Assembly: GCF_017498485.1 (NCBI RefSeq)
Contig: NZ_CP071795.1
Location: 3,656,501 to 3,720,500, forward strand
DNA from: Polaribacter batillariae
Lineage (GTDB): Bacteria; Bacteroidota; Bacteroidia; Flavobacteriales; Flavobacteriaceae
Length of the DNA: 64,000 nucleotides
Direction: 5' to 3'
Shown: piece by piece, positions 19,681-29,011 of the stretch
Layout of the letters: every line of letters begins with the position of its first letter
How positions within the stretch are numbered: the stretch's first letter is position 1
Program-made: the position numbers and the translations under genes
The notes under the pieces: model-generated
Seen by the model: only the letters and a program-made list of their open reading frames with translations
The model's database searches: none
What the model was told of the DNA's origin: nothing

Positions 19681-20022
19681 CTACTCCTCAAGTGCTTCCC
19701 AATACTCAACTGCTCTTCTTAAATGCGGAATTACAATGGTACCACCAATTAAATTGGCAATAGACATGGTTTCCATCATTTCTTCTGTTGTAACGCCATT
19801 TTTTTTTGCCGCTTCTAAATGATATTGTACACAATCGTCGCATCTTAAAACTGCAGAAGCGACTAAGCCTAAAAGCTCTTTGGTTTTTACAGGCAAATGC
19901 CCTTCTTTAAAAGCATTGGTGTCTAAATTAAATATTCTTTTAATAATTTTATTATCGCTTGCTAAAATCTTATCGTTCATTTTTTTACGATAGTCGTTAA
20001 ACTCTTGGACTTTTTTGTGCAT
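19681..20022 (-). CDS. AhpD-like carboxymuconolactone decarboxylase family protein
   Basis: 113 residues with the redox motif CDDCVQYHLEAAKKNG (CxxC followed by His), typical of AhpD/CMD proteins. These are small all-helical proteins, many of them peroxidase partners. The start overlaps the end of tatC by 26 bases, indicating cotranscription with kdsD-tatC. The physiological substrate is unknown. Nothing else is recognised in the 284 bases up to lptB. Confidence 0.85.
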   Translation of the reverse strand: MHKKVQEFNDYRKKMNDKILASDNKIIKRIFNLDTNAFKEGHLPVKTKELLGLVASAVLRCDDCVQYHLEAAKKNGVTTEEMMETMSIANLIGGTIVIPHLRRAVEYWEALEE

Positions 20023-20824
20023 CTTTTTGTTGTTTTTTAATCACCATTTTCGAAACTTTAATACTTATTTCATATAAAATAAGTATTGGAATTGCCACAA
20101 TAACTTGACTGGCAATATCTGGAGGCGTAATAATTGCTGCTAAAATTAGTACAAAAACCAAAGCATGTTTTCTATATTTCTTTAAAAATTCTGGAGTTAC
20201 CAAACCTATTTTTGTTAAAAAGTAGATTAAAACAGGCAATTCGAATAAAATAGAAACTCCTAATAACATATTGGTTACCAAGCCGATATGAGAGTCCATT
20301 GTAAAGTTGTTCTGAATTAAATCTGTAATTTGATAGTTGTACAGAAAATGGATAGAAATTGGGGCAATTACATAAAAACTAAAAGCGATTCCAAGAAAAA
20401 ATAGTAACGAAGCGATAAAAATAAATCCTTTAGACCTTTTAATTTCTTTGTCTGTTAAACCGGGTGATACAAATCGCCAAATTTCCCACAATAAATAAGG
20501 AAAAGAAATAATAATACCTAAAATTAACGAAGACCAAATGGCATTCATTAATTGTTGTGTGGGTTTTAAACTAATTAAATTATCTTTAAATTGAACATTA
20601 CAAAAAGTACTGTCCATACCCAACAAATTAAAGAATTCACAAAAAAACTGATAGGTTATAAAGTCAGGTTTTCTATGTGCCAATAAAAAATATTCATAAA
20701 CTTGTTTTTGAAATATAAATAATAGAATTGCAACAATAAATATTGCAGCTGCACTTCTTACCAAATGCCATCTTAATTCTTCTAGGTGTCCTAGAAAAGA
20801 CATTTCTTTTTGTTTTTCTGCCAT
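19997..20824 (-). CDS. tatC: Sec-independent protein translocase TatC
   Basis: 275 residues with six membrane helices. The N-terminal FLGHLEELRWHLVRSA is the conserved cytoplasmic TatC start that reads the twin-arginine signal, and SFPYLLWEIWRFVSPGLTD is the first-loop signature. TatC is the receptor of the Tat translocase, which exports folded proteins. The ATG overlaps the stop of kdsD by one base. No tatA gene is present in the window. Confidence 0.95.
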   Translation of the reverse strand: MAEKQKEMSFLGHLEELRWHLVRSAAAIFIVAILLFIFQKQVYEYFLLAHRKPDFITYQFFCEFFNLLGMDSTFCNVQFKDNLISLKPTQQLMNAIWSSLILGIIISFPYLLWEIWRFVSPGLTDKEIKRSKGFIFIASLLFFLGIAFSFYVIAPISIHFLYNYQITDLIQNNFTMDSHIGLVTNMLLGVSILFELPVLIYFLTKIGLVTPEFLKKYRKHALVFVLILAAIITPPDIASQVIVAIPILILYEISIKVSKMVIKKQQKDAQKSPRV

Positions 20825-21792
20825 TAGAAAATTCCTTCTTTTATTAAATCATGTAAATGTACAACACCTACATAGTTATTTTTATCGTCCACGACTAAAA
20901 TTTGTGTAATACTATTATTTTCTAACTTTTCTAAAGCTTCAATAGCCATTGCATCTTTATGGATTGTTTTTGGGTTTGAGCCCATGATATCTTTTGCCGT
21001 AAAATTGTTTATGTCTGTTGTTTTGGTTAGCATTCTACGAATATCTCCATCTGTAATAATACCTACTAATTTATCAGCATTTAAAACAGCAGTTACCCCT
21101 AAACGTTTTTCAGAAATTTCTACAATTACTTTTACAACAGTATCATTAATACTTACTTTAGGGGTTTGGTTATTTTTAATCAAATCCGAAACTCTTAAAT
21201 ACAAACGCTTGCCTAATGCACCTCCTGGATGATATTTTGCAAAATCTTTGCTAGAAAAACCTCTTAATTTTTGCAAGCAAACCGCTAAAGCATCTCCCAT
21301 TACTAATTGAGCAGTTGTGCTTGTGGTAGGCGCTAAATTATTAGGGCAGGCCTCTTTTTCGACAAATGTGTTTAAAGGAAAATCGGCATTTTTACCTAAA
21401 AAAGAATCTACATTTCCAGTAATCGCAATTATTTTATTTCCATAATTTTTAATTAACGGAACTAACACTTTAATTTCTGGTGTATTTCCGCTTTTAGAAA
21501 TACAAATTACCACGTCGTTTTCTTGTACATTTCCTAAATCGCCATGAATGGCATCTGCAGCGTGCATAAAAATGGCAGGTGTTCCTGTAGAGTTAAATGT
21601 TGCTACTATTTTAGTTGCAATGTTGGCACTTTTTCCAATTCCTGTTACAATTACTCTTCCATTTGCGTTTAATATAAAGTTAACAGCGTCTTCGAAATGG
21701 GTATTTAATAAGTTTGCTAAATTGGCAATCGCTTTACTTTCAGTTAAAAAGGTCTGCTTTGCGATAGAAATTATAGATTTCGAATTTTTCAA
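20824..21792 (-). CDS. kdsD: Arabinose-5-phosphate isomerase (KpsF/GutQ family)
   Basis: 322 residues: a sugar isomerase (SIS) domain at about 30-170, with VIVTGIGKSANIATKIVATF, HGDLGNV and ISKSGNTPEI, followed by two CBS domains (about 200-320). It interconverts ribulose 5-phosphate and arabinose 5-phosphate, the first step of KDO synthesis for lipopolysaccharide. That fits its proximity to lptB. It is divergent from recQ, with about 150 AT-rich bases between them holding both promoters. Confidence 0.92.
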   Translation of the reverse strand: MKNSKSIISIAKQTFLTESKAIANLANLLNTHFEDAVNFILNANGRVIVTGIGKSANIATKIVATFNSTGTPAIFMHAADAIHGDLGNVQENDVVICISKSGNTPEIKVLVPLIKNYGNKIIAITGNVDSFLGKNADFPLNTFVEKEACPNNLAPTTSTTAQLVMGDALAVCLQKLRGFSSKDFAKYHPGGALGKRLYLRVSDLIKNNQTPKVSINDTVVKVIVEISEKRLGVTAVLNADKLVGIITDGDIRRMLTKTTDINNFTAKDIMGSNPKTIHKDAMAIEALEKLENNSITQILVVDDKNNYVGVVHLHDLIKEGIF

Positions 21793-21940
21793 GTATATTG
21801 TATTTTATCAGAATAAAAAAAAGTTATATCTTTAGATAAAGAAAACAGGGCAAATTTACTATAAAATTTAGTCACAGCAAATAGAATATTCATTTGTATT
21901 TTGTTTTTAGAAGTTTCACAAATAATTGATTTTATATCGA

Positions 21941-24124
21941 ATGGATTTACATGGTCCTTTAAAAAAGTTTTTTGGTTTTAGTAAATTTAAAGGTTTACAA
22001 GAACAGGTTATAAAAAGTATTGTAAATAACGAGAATACCTTTGTTATTATGCCTACTGGAGGTGGTAAATCTCTTTGTTACCAATTGCCAGCATTAATGA
22101 AAGAAGGAACAGCCATTGTGGTTTCGCCTTTAATTGCATTGATGAAAAATCAGGTAGATGCCATAAGAGGCATTTCTGAGAATGATGGTGTTGCACACGT
22201 ATTAAACTCATCTTTAAACAAAAGTGAGGTAAATCAGGTAAAAGAAGACATTGCTAATGGCATTACAAAGTTGCTATATGTGGCTCCAGAGTCTTTAATA
22301 AAAGAAGAATATGTAACTTTTTTACGTACTCAAAAAATTTCTTTTGTTGCGATTGATGAAGCACATTGTATTTCTGAATGGGGGCACGATTTTAGACCAG
22401 AATATAGGAATCTGAAACATATTATTAAGGCCATAGACAATGTTCCTGTAATTTGTTTAACCGCAACTGCTACAGAAAAAGTACAAGAAGATATTTTAAA
22501 AACGTTAGGCATTACAGATGCCAATCGATTTAAAGCGTCTTTTAATAGAGCGAATTTGTTTTATGAAGTGCGCCCAAAAACATCTGACGTAGAAAAAGAT
22601 ATTATCCGTTTTGTAAAACAACGCATGGGCAAATCTGGTATTATTTATTGTTTAAGTAGAAAAAAGGTAGAAGAAATTGCACAAATTTTACAAGTAAACG
22701 GAATTAATGCAGTGCCTTATCATGCAGGTTTAGATGCGAAAACAAGAGTAAAGCACCAAGATATGTTTTTAATGGAAGATTGCGATGTTGTAGTTGCAAC
22801 GATTGCATTTGGTATGGGAATTGACAAACCAGATGTGCGTTATGTAATTCATCATGACATTCCTAAAAGTTTAGAAAGCTACTATCAAGAAACAGGAAGA
22901 GCAGGACGTGATGATGGTGAAGGATATTGTTTGGCTTTTTATGCCTATAAAGATATCGAAAAATTAGAAAAATTTATGGCGAGTAAACCTGTTGCAGAAC
23001 AGGAAATTGGGCACGCTTTATTGCAAGAAGTAGTTGGTTATGCAGAAACTTCTATGAGCAGGCGTAAATATTTGCTGCACTATTTTGGTGAAGAATTCGA
23101 CGAAATTAATGGAGAAGGAGCAGATATGGACGATAATTCTAGAAACCCAAAGAAAAAACACGAAGCTAAAGACGATGTTGTTAAAATATTATCTGTGGTT
23201 AGAGATACGTTTCAAAAATACAAAGCAAAAGAAATTGTAAATACAATTATTGGAAAAGAAAATGCCTTGTTAACCTCGCATAAAACCCATTTGCAACCCT
23301 TTTTTGGCATTGGAAAAGACAAATCTGCTGCTTATTGGATGGCATTAATTCGCCAGATTTTGGTAGTGAATTTTATTCGTAAAGAAATAGAACAATACGG
23401 AGTGATAAAATTACAGGAAAAAGGAGAGGAGTTTTTAAGAAAACCAACTTCTTTTATGATGACAGAAGACCATACTTATTCTGCAGAAAACGACAATACC
23501 ATTGTTACCAACGCAAAATCTTCTGGAATTGCAGCCGACCAAAAACTAATTAAAATATTAAAAGATTTAAGAAAAAAAGTAGCTTCTAAAACTGGTGTTC
23601 CGCCTTTTGCCATTTTTCAAGACCCATCTTTAGAAGATATGGCTTTAAAATATCCAATAACTTTAGAAGAACTATCTAAAGTCCATGGAGTAGGAGAAGG
23701 AAAAGCAAGAAAATTTGGGAAGGAATTTATAAAATTAATTTCAGATTATGTAGATGAAAACGATATTTTAAGACCAGACGATTTAATTGTAAAAAGTACA
23801 GGAGTAAATTCTGGATTGAAGCTATACATCATTCAAAATACAGATAGAAAATTGCCTTTAGAAGACATTGCAAAGTCGAAAGGAAAAGAAATGAGTGATT
23901 TGATTAAAGAAATGGAAGCAATTATTTATTCTGGAACCAAATTAAATATCGATTATGCCTTGGATGATTTGTTGGATGAAGAACAACAAGAAGAGATTCA
24001 CGAATATTTTATGGAGGCAGAGTCCGACAGCATTCAAGATGCTCTCGACGAATTTGATGGAGATTACGACGAAGAAGAGTTGCGTTTAATGCGAATTAAA
24101 TTTATTAATGAAGTAGGGAATTAA
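21941..24124 (+). CDS. recQ: ATP-dependent DNA helicase RecQ
   Basis: 727 residues from the ATG at 21941; an in-frame TTG at 21926 is less likely because MDLHGPLKKFFGFSKFKG is the normal N terminus. Motif I is MPTGGGKSLCYQLPA, motif II IDEAHCISEWGHDFRPEY, motif V IAFGMGIDKPDVR and motif VI QETGRAGRDDGEG. The RQC/winged-helix and HRDC-like regions follow. The canonical Cys4 zinc site is not obvious, as in several Bacteroidota RecQ proteins. It is a 3'-5' helicase in recombination and fork repair. The 3' end overlaps the convergent regulator by 4 bases. Confidence 0.95.
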   Translation: MDLHGPLKKFFGFSKFKGLQEQVIKSIVNNENTFVIMPTGGGKSLCYQLPALMKEGTAIVVSPLIALMKNQVDAIRGISENDGVAHVLNSSLNKSEVNQVKEDIANGITKLLYVAPESLIKEEYVTFLRTQKISFVAIDEAHCISEWGHDFRPEYRNLKHIIKAIDNVPVICLTATATEKVQEDILKTLGITDANRFKASFNRANLFYEVRPKTSDVEKDIIRFVKQRMGKSGIIYCLSRKKVEEIAQILQVNGINAVPYHAGLDAKTRVKHQDMFLMEDCDVVVATIAFGMGIDKPDVRYVIHHDIPKSLESYYQETGRAGRDDGEGYCLAFYAYKDIEKLEKFMASKPVAEQEIGHALLQEVVGYAETSMSRRKYLLHYFGEEFDEINGEGADMDDNSRNPKKKHEAKDDVVKILSVVRDTFQKYKAKEIVNTIIGKENALLTSHKTHLQPFFGIGKDKSAAYWMALIRQILVVNFIRKEIEQYGVIKLQEKGEEFLRKPTSFMMTEDHTYSAENDNTIVTNAKSSGIAADQKLIKILKDLRKKVASKTGVPPFAIFQDPSLEDMALKYPITLEELSKVHGVGEGKARKFGKEFIKLISDYVDENDILRPDDLIVKSTGVNSGLKLYIIQNTDRKLPLEDIAKSKGKEMSDLIKEMEAIIYSGTKLNIDYALDDLLDEEQQEEIHEYFMEAESDSIQDALDEFDGDYDEEELRLMRIKFINEVGN

Positions 24125-24762
24125 AATTGGTATTTCTTATCAACAGCGTATTTAACGAGTTCGCTACCAGAAGATAAATTTAGTTTTCGAATCATATTTT
24201 TTCGATGCGTATCTATGGTTGTTTTTGCTAAAAATAATTCGGCGGCTATTTCTTTAGAAGTTTTTCCGTTTGCAATTAAATGTAAAATCTCTTTTTCTCT
24301 ATTAGATAAAACAATTTTATCGGTTTTTCCAACGGTTACGTTGTCGTTTATATAGCTATTCATAAAATTAAAAGCAACATTTGGGTCGAAAAACGTTTCT
24401 CTACTAGCAACAGAAACAATTGCTTTCGAGAGCATTTTTATTCCGGAGTTTTTTAAAATATATCCAGTTGCACCAGCATCTAACATTTGTTTGATGGCAT
24501 CTGGTTGGTCGAACATTGTCATCGCTAAAATATAAATATGAGGAAATTTCTTTTTAATGATTTTTGTAGCTTGTATTCCGTCCATTTTAGGCATTCTAAT
24601 ATCTGTAATTACTACCTTTGGTTGCTTTAAAGAAACTAGTTTTACCAAATCTTCTCCATTATTTACTGTACCAATGATATTGATATCTTCATCATACTCA
24701 AAAAAAGATTTTACGCCATCAATTAACATTTGATGGTCTTCTGCCATTATTATTGTAATCAT
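24121..24762 (-). CDS. NarL/FixJ-family response regulator
   Basis: 213 residues. A receiver domain (1-120) has the acidic pair ED near residue 8, phosphoacceptor Asp54 in VVITDIRMPKMDG and a conserved Lys in ILKNSG. A C-terminal LuxR-type helix-turn-helix follows (LSNREKEILHLIANGKTSKEI). The cognate kinase is the adjacent HisKA_3 protein, 66 bases upstream on the same strand. Three half-sites of the form AGGTAT/TACCTAT lie in that gap, and the 7-2-7 arrangement recurs upstream of 27253, so autoregulation is likely. Confidence 0.93.
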   Translation of the reverse strand: MITIIMAEDHQMLIDGVKSFFEYDEDINIIGTVNNGEDLVKLVSLKQPKVVITDIRMPKMDGIQATKIIKKKFPHIYILAMTMFDQPDAIKQMLDAGATGYILKNSGIKMLSKAIVSVASRETFFDPNVAFNFMNSYINDNVTVGKTDKIVLSNREKEILHLIANGKTSKEIAAELFLAKTTIDTHRKNMIRKLNLSSGSELVKYAVDKKYQF

Positions 24763-24798
24763 AAGGAATATTTTTAGGTAAAAATAGCATTTTAAATC

Positions 24799-24824
24799 AG
24801 GTATAAAATACCTATAAATAGGTG
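24799..24824 (-). promoter_or_regulatory. NarL-like operator before the response regulator
   Basis: AGGTATAAAATACCT (24799-24813) is a perfect palindrome. It overlaps TACCTAT-AA-ATAGGTG (24809-24824), an inverted pair of heptamers spaced by two bases. NarL-type regulators bind heptamers of consensus TACYYMT in this 7-2-7 layout. The site is in the 65-base gap upstream of the response regulator start at 24762. Confidence 0.55.
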
Positions 24825-24827
24825 TTT

Positions 24828-26705
24828 TTACGCAATAGGAATGTCTATAATTACAGAACTTCCTTTGCCAATGGTTGTATCTATTTCGAAAGTTCCATTT
24901 AAATGTGCTATTCTGGTTTTTATAGATCCAATGCCCATTCCGTCTTTCGAACTTGTGTTTTTTGTTTGAAATCCTTTTCCATTATCTTCTACAATAATGT
25001 TTAGGTTTTTATCGTAAACGCTAATGTTTATAGTTGCATTTGTGGCTTCTGCATGTTTTAGAATATTGGTAATTAATTCTTGTACAATTCTAAAAACGGT
25101 AATCTCTAAACTATTTTCTAAGCGTTTGTTTAAACCGAAATGAACAACTTCGATATAAATTTTCTCTGCGGAAGAAATTTTCTCTGCCATCATTTGTACA
25201 GCAGTTAAAAGACCTTGATTCGCAATAACTCCAGCATTTTTTGCGTGCGCAATACTACGTACTTTTAAATAGGCTTCGTCTATTAAACTTTCTGTTTTGT
25301 TAAATAGTTCTTCTTGGTTTATTTTTTTCCTTTTTGTATTTATTTGAAGATTTTCGAAATGTAATTTTAAAGTCGCTAAAACAGAACCTAAATTGTCATG
25401 CAAATCTTCTGCGATTCGTTTGCGTTCTTTTTCTTGGCCATCTACCATTGCATTTATAGTAGCCAATTCTTGTTCTTTTAAAAGGGTAAGATTTTTTTGT
25501 GTTTCTAGTTCTTTCTCTTGCTCTAAAAGTTTTTGTTTTCTTTTGGAGTTCTTAAGCGCTAAAATGGCTATGGTTCCTGCCAGTACAATAAATAAGAGAC
25601 TGCCAATTAAGAAGTTTCTGTTTTTTATTCTTTTGGCTTCGGTTTCTAAATTTTTTTGTTTTAATTGTAAGTTTTCTTTTTCTTTTTTTTCTGTATCTAA
25701 TTCAACTTTAATTTTAGAGACTTCTGTGTTATGCTTTTGAAAATTGTATAAATAAATTAAATTCCTAGATTTTTCACTAAAAAAAAATGCCGAATCTAAT
25801 TGTTTTAATTTGGCGTAATGATTTGCTTTGTAAATGGCTAATGCAAGTTCATTTTTTATATTATTATCATTATATTTTTGGGCTTCTTTTAAATAACTTA
25901 AACCTTCTTTATGTTTATTTAATAGTGAACAAATTCTAGATAAATTACAATAAATAATATATTTTATTTGTTTATAAAAAACATCATCAAAACACTTTTT
26001 TAATTGTTTCTCGTAATATTTTTTTGCAATTTTAGGATTGTTTCTAATTATATAATTTCCTTTATCTCTGTAATAAAAAATTAAAAGTTTATTAAAATTG
26101 TAGTTGTTTACTAGAGAATCGTAGGAAACAAATATTTTATTATAAATTTCTTGATTTTTAGAAACTTTTTCGTTGTAAATTTCTGTTTGACTTTTTAATT
26201 GATAGTAAAAAGAATAATAGTAAAGTAGGTCGTAATTATCTTTGCAAACTGCTTTATACTTGTTTAGATAATTTAAATAATCATTATCATTTTGTAGATT
26301 TCCTTTTAAATATAAATCTAATATTTTTCTTAAGATTGTTTTTTCTAATTCTTTATTTTCAACTGAATTACAAATTTCTAATGCTTTTAAATAATATTTA
26401 AAAGCATTAACCCTATCATTTTTAAATTGTATTGTGTGTAAACCAAAATTTAAAAAATCTATTGCTTTAGGTTTTATTGGAAATTGATAAGTTGTGTCTT
26501 TTAAAATAAAAATTTGGTAGTAACTTTTTAAATCTTCTCTAAAGTTTTGTTGATAATTTTGTTTAGCTTTTTTAAATTCTAATAATTTTAGGTTGTAAAA
26601 AAACTCTTTGTTTACGAACAAAGAGTCTTCTTTATTTTGACTTATAATTGAAAAACAACCACTAACAAAAAATAAAAGTACGAGATATAAAAATTTATTT
26701 TTCAT
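24828..26705 (-). CDS. Two-component sensor histidine kinase, TPR plus HisKA_3
   Basis: 625 residues. The N-terminal export signal contains FVSGC, which could be a lipobox. A helical TPR-like periplasmic region follows (about 70-320), then coiled coil, a membrane helix (FLIGSLLFIVLAGTIAILAL, about 365-385), a second coiled coil and the HisKA_3 dimerisation helix with His436 in RIAEDLHDNLGS. The C-terminal HATPase_c domain has ELITNILKHAEA and VEDNGKGF. This architecture is common in Bacteroidota and pairs with NarL-type regulators such as the one downstream. The stimulus is unknown. It starts 11 bases after the small upstream gene, which suggests an operon. Confidence 0.9.
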   Translation of the reverse strand: MKNKFLYLVLLFFVSGCFSIISQNKEDSLFVNKEFFYNLKLLEFKKAKQNYQQNFREDLKSYYQIFILKDTTYQFPIKPKAIDFLNFGLHTIQFKNDRVNAFKYYLKALEICNSVENKELEKTILRKILDLYLKGNLQNDNDYLNYLNKYKAVCKDNYDLLYYYSFYYQLKSQTEIYNEKVSKNQEIYNKIFVSYDSLVNNYNFNKLLIFYYRDKGNYIIRNNPKIAKKYYEKQLKKCFDDVFYKQIKYIIYCNLSRICSLLNKHKEGLSYLKEAQKYNDNNIKNELALAIYKANHYAKLKQLDSAFFFSEKSRNLIYLYNFQKHNTEVSKIKVELDTEKKEKENLQLKQKNLETEAKRIKNRNFLIGSLLFIVLAGTIAILALKNSKRKQKLLEQEKELETQKNLTLLKEQELATINAMVDGQEKERKRIAEDLHDNLGSVLATLKLHFENLQINTKRKKINQEELFNKTESLIDEAYLKVRSIAHAKNAGVIANQGLLTAVQMMAEKISSAEKIYIEVVHFGLNKRLENSLEITVFRIVQELITNILKHAEATNATINISVYDKNLNIIVEDNGKGFQTKNTSSKDGMGIGSIKTRIAHLNGTFEIDTTIGKGSSVIIDIPIA

Positions 26706-26716
26706 TAAATATGCTA

Positions 26717-27253
26717 TTAACCTCCTGTAACTTCCATTAAAGAAGTAATACAGTTTCCACCAATTGCTGCAGATGACTTGATAATAAAATCGCTGTCTTT
26801 TTCTAAAAGCTGTTCATAATTTTCATAATAATCAACCTCTTGATTGTATTGTGTATTTATAGTATGTATAATTTCCTCTTTAGAAATCTCTTCTTTTAAA
26901 ATTTTAGATATTTGTTTTGGTAAGGTAGTAAAATAAATTTTTTCTATTTTTTTAATATCGAAATTTAAATCTTTTGAAACACTGTCTAATTGACTACTAC
27001 CTTTTTTAAAATAACACCCTATTTGTAAAATTCCATCTTTTAAATGGATATCTTTTATGGTACGGTCTTTAAAACTAAAAGAATTACCACCTCTGTAAGC
27101 TTTTAAATGGAAATTAATTTTTGTTAAGATATTTTTTTCAGTTGTAAACTGAACGAAAATACAAAAAAAACTTCCTTTAGATAGTGTTCCAAATATAAAT
27201 TGATAATTAAATATATCCTTAATATTTACATAACCAGTTAGATTTTTACTCAT
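26717..27253 (-). CDS. Hypothetical protein upstream of the sensor kinase
   Basis: 178 residues, unrecognised. It has mixed alpha/beta character, no signal peptide and no membrane segment. The Lys-rich central region has YFTTLPKQISKILKEEISK, and the C terminus is small and Gly-rich (SSAAIGGNCITSLMEVTGG). It lies 11 bases before the kinase in the same direction, and a 7-2-7 palindrome identical in type to the one before the regulator is 60 bases upstream. It is therefore probably controlled by, or part of, this two-component locus. An RNA- or protein-binding role is possible, but nothing in the sequence proves it. Confidence 0.65.
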   Translation of the reverse strand: MSKNLTGYVNIKDIFNYQFIFGTLSKGSFFCIFVQFTTEKNILTKINFHLKAYRGGNSFSFKDRTIKDIHLKDGILQIGCYFKKGSSQLDSVSKDLNFDIKKIEKIYFTTLPKQISKILKEEISKEEIIHTINTQYNQEVDYYENYEQLLEKDSDFIIKSSAAIGGNCITSLMEVTGG

Positions 27254-27312
27254 AATTTTTTGTTTTTAAATTAATATTATTTTCAAATATCCAAAATATT
27301 CAAAACAAAAAC

Positions 27313-27330
27313 ATACCTACAAATAGGTAT
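27313..27330 (-). promoter_or_regulatory. NarL-like operator before the two-component operon
   Basis: ATACCTA-CAAA-TAGGTAT is a perfect 7-base inverted repeat around four bases. It can also be read as TACCTAC-AA-ATAGGTA, heptamers spaced by two. It lies 60 bases upstream of the 178-residue gene and matches the site upstream of the response regulator at 24809-24824. Confidence 0.55.
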
Positions 27331-27359
27331 ATTTCTTTGCTTAAATATAAGTAAAAAAA

Positions 27360-28037
27360 CTACAAAGTAAAAATAGTTAATAAAACTCCTAAAAGAATGG
27401 CTATAAACTTTTGTAAGTTAAATTTATGATTTTCAGTTGTTTCAAAAAGAATAATGGTAGATATGTGTAGAAAAACACCAATAATTAAAGCAGTTATTTC
27501 GGTAGCATATGTTGTAAAAAACGAAATTTTATCTCCCAAAAGTATTCCTAAAGGACTCATAATGGCAAAAAAGGATAGAAATAAAAAAACAGTTTTTTTA
27601 GAATATTTTGTGTGCAATAAAAAAGTTGTTAATACAATTGCAATCGGAATTTTATGCACCACAATTGCCCATAATAAATTATTATCTGCATGATGTATTG
27701 GCAAGCCTTCCGAAAAGGCATGCAAACATAAACTTACAAAAAGCAATGTAGGAAACTTTTTTCCATCTGAATGAATATGAATATGCCCATGTTCTGCACC
27801 TTTAGAAAACGATTCTAAAACAGATTGTAAAATAATTCCTATTAAAATAAAAATACCCACAATGGTATCATTAGAATTAATTGTGTAAACGTCTGGCAAT
27901 AAATGTAAAACAGTAACAGAAAGTAAATAAGCTCCACTAAAAGCCAATAATAAACGAACAATTTTATGACTCGGTTTTATAATAAAAACCAATACAGAAC
28001 CTAAAAGAACAGATAAGATTAGAAGAATATAACTCAT
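27360..28037 (-). CDS. ZIP-family metal transporter
   Basis: 225 residues with about seven membrane helices. A His-rich loop (HGHIHIHSD) is followed by the metal-binding helix signature LHAFSEGLPIHHAD, and a second HKIPIAIVL helix matches the ZIP pore motifs. It probably imports zinc or another divalent cation across the inner membrane. Its ATG directly abuts the stop of the upstream methyltransferase gene, so they are cotranscribed. Metal specificity is not determined. Confidence 0.88.
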   Translation of the reverse strand: MSYILLILSVLLGSVLVFIIKPSHKIVRLLLAFSGAYLLSVTVLHLLPDVYTINSNDTIVGIFILIGIILQSVLESFSKGAEHGHIHIHSDGKKFPTLLFVSLCLHAFSEGLPIHHADNNLLWAIVVHKIPIAIVLTTFLLHTKYSKKTVFLFLSFFAIMSPLGILLGDKISFFTTYATEITALIIGVFLHISTIILFETTENHKFNLQKFIAILLGVLLTIFTL

Positions 28038-28763
28038 TTATTTAGCCACTAAAATTAATCGATTAGAGTTTTTAGAATCAAAATTATTTAGGTAATAATC
28101 TCCAAAAATATTGGTAATGGTAAAACCAACTTTGTTAAAATAAGAAGTCATTTTTTGCAAATCTAAAAACTTTACACGTTCTGTATAAGAATGATTTTTT
28201 CCATCAGCAAAAAAAGAAATATGCTTTAAGATAAAACCATTTGTAATTTCTCTTTGTATGTGAAAGGTAATATTGTTTACGATTTTGGTTTCTTTTGTTA
28301 CTAAATTTGCTTGTACCTTTTTGGCATTTAAAAAATCGAAGACAAAGTACCCATTTTTGTTCAATCCGTTTTTTATGTTTTTTAGAATTAAAATATCCTC
28401 GGCATCATCTTCAAAATAACCAAAACTGGTAAATAAATTAAAAACAGAATCGTATGTTTTGTTGAAAGGTTTACGCATATCATGCACTTTAAAGCTTAAA
28501 GTTTTATTTTCGAATTGTTTTGCAAATTCGATACTTTTCTCAGACAAATCTCCACCAGTAACTGTATAACCTAAAGAGTTTAAAAATACAGAATGGCGTC
28601 CTTTGCCACAAGGCAAGTCTAAAATATGCGTAGATTTTGGTAGGGCTAAAAACTCGGTTATATTTTTCATAAATAACTGAGCGTCGTGATCGTTCCTGTT
28701 TTTATATAAAATATGATAATATGGGGTGTTAAACCACTCTGTAAACCAATCTTTTGTTGTCAT
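28038..28763 (-). CDS. Class I SAM-dependent methyltransferase
   Basis: 241 residues. Motif I is ILDLPCGKGRHSVFL (about 42-56), motif II VTGGDLSEKSIEFA, and motif IV-like DSVFNLFTSFGYF. These show a standalone Rossmann methyltransferase of the Methyltransf_25 type. The substrate is unknown; the fold is used for small molecules as well as macromolecules. It is the first gene of a two-gene unit with the ZIP transporter and divergent from the rRNA methyltransferase at 29012. Confidence 0.85.
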   Translation of the reverse strand: MTTKDWFTEWFNTPYYHILYKNRNDHDAQLFMKNITEFLALPKSTHILDLPCGKGRHSVFLNSLGYTVTGGDLSEKSIEFAKQFENKTLSFKVHDMRKPFNKTYDSVFNLFTSFGYFEDDAEDILILKNIKNGLNKNGYFVFDFLNAKKVQANLVTKETKIVNNITFHIQREITNGFILKHISFFADGKNHSYTERVKFLDLQKMTSYFNKVGFTITNIFGDYYLNNFDSKNSNRLILVAK

Positions 28764-28985
28764 AAATTTAAAAAATGATTTTTTTTAACAAAAAAACCGT
28801 TAAAATGTCATTCCTGTGAAAAAAATCATCATTTTCTTTTACAATAATTTCAAACAAGAAATGGTATAAAAAGATTTTCTTTAGATTTTTTCTAAAGATT
28901 TTCTTTTTCAGTCTGTAAAAGTAATTAAATCTTACTTCAGATAAAATGAATTTTTTAAATACTAATTTTTCCTATTTATAAAACG

Positions 28986-28993
28986 TATTTTTG
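28986..28993 (+). promoter_or_regulatory. Putative -7 promoter element of the rlmL-like gene
   Basis: TATTTTTG matches TAnnTTTG, 19 bases before the ATG at 29012, implying a short leader. The -33 region is AT-rich without a clear TTG. Confidence 0.35.
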
Positions 28994-29011
28994 CAATCAA
29001 TTTTTACAAGT

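Noticed and set aside
20984..21835. Plus-strand frames opposite kdsD
   Set aside because: They lie wholly within a conserved gene on the other strand and have no family resemblance.
26717..27253. RiPP or double-glycine leader peptide because the protein ends in TGG
   Set aside because: It is 178 residues long, the GG is at the very C terminus with no core peptide after it, and no peptidase-transporter is nearby.
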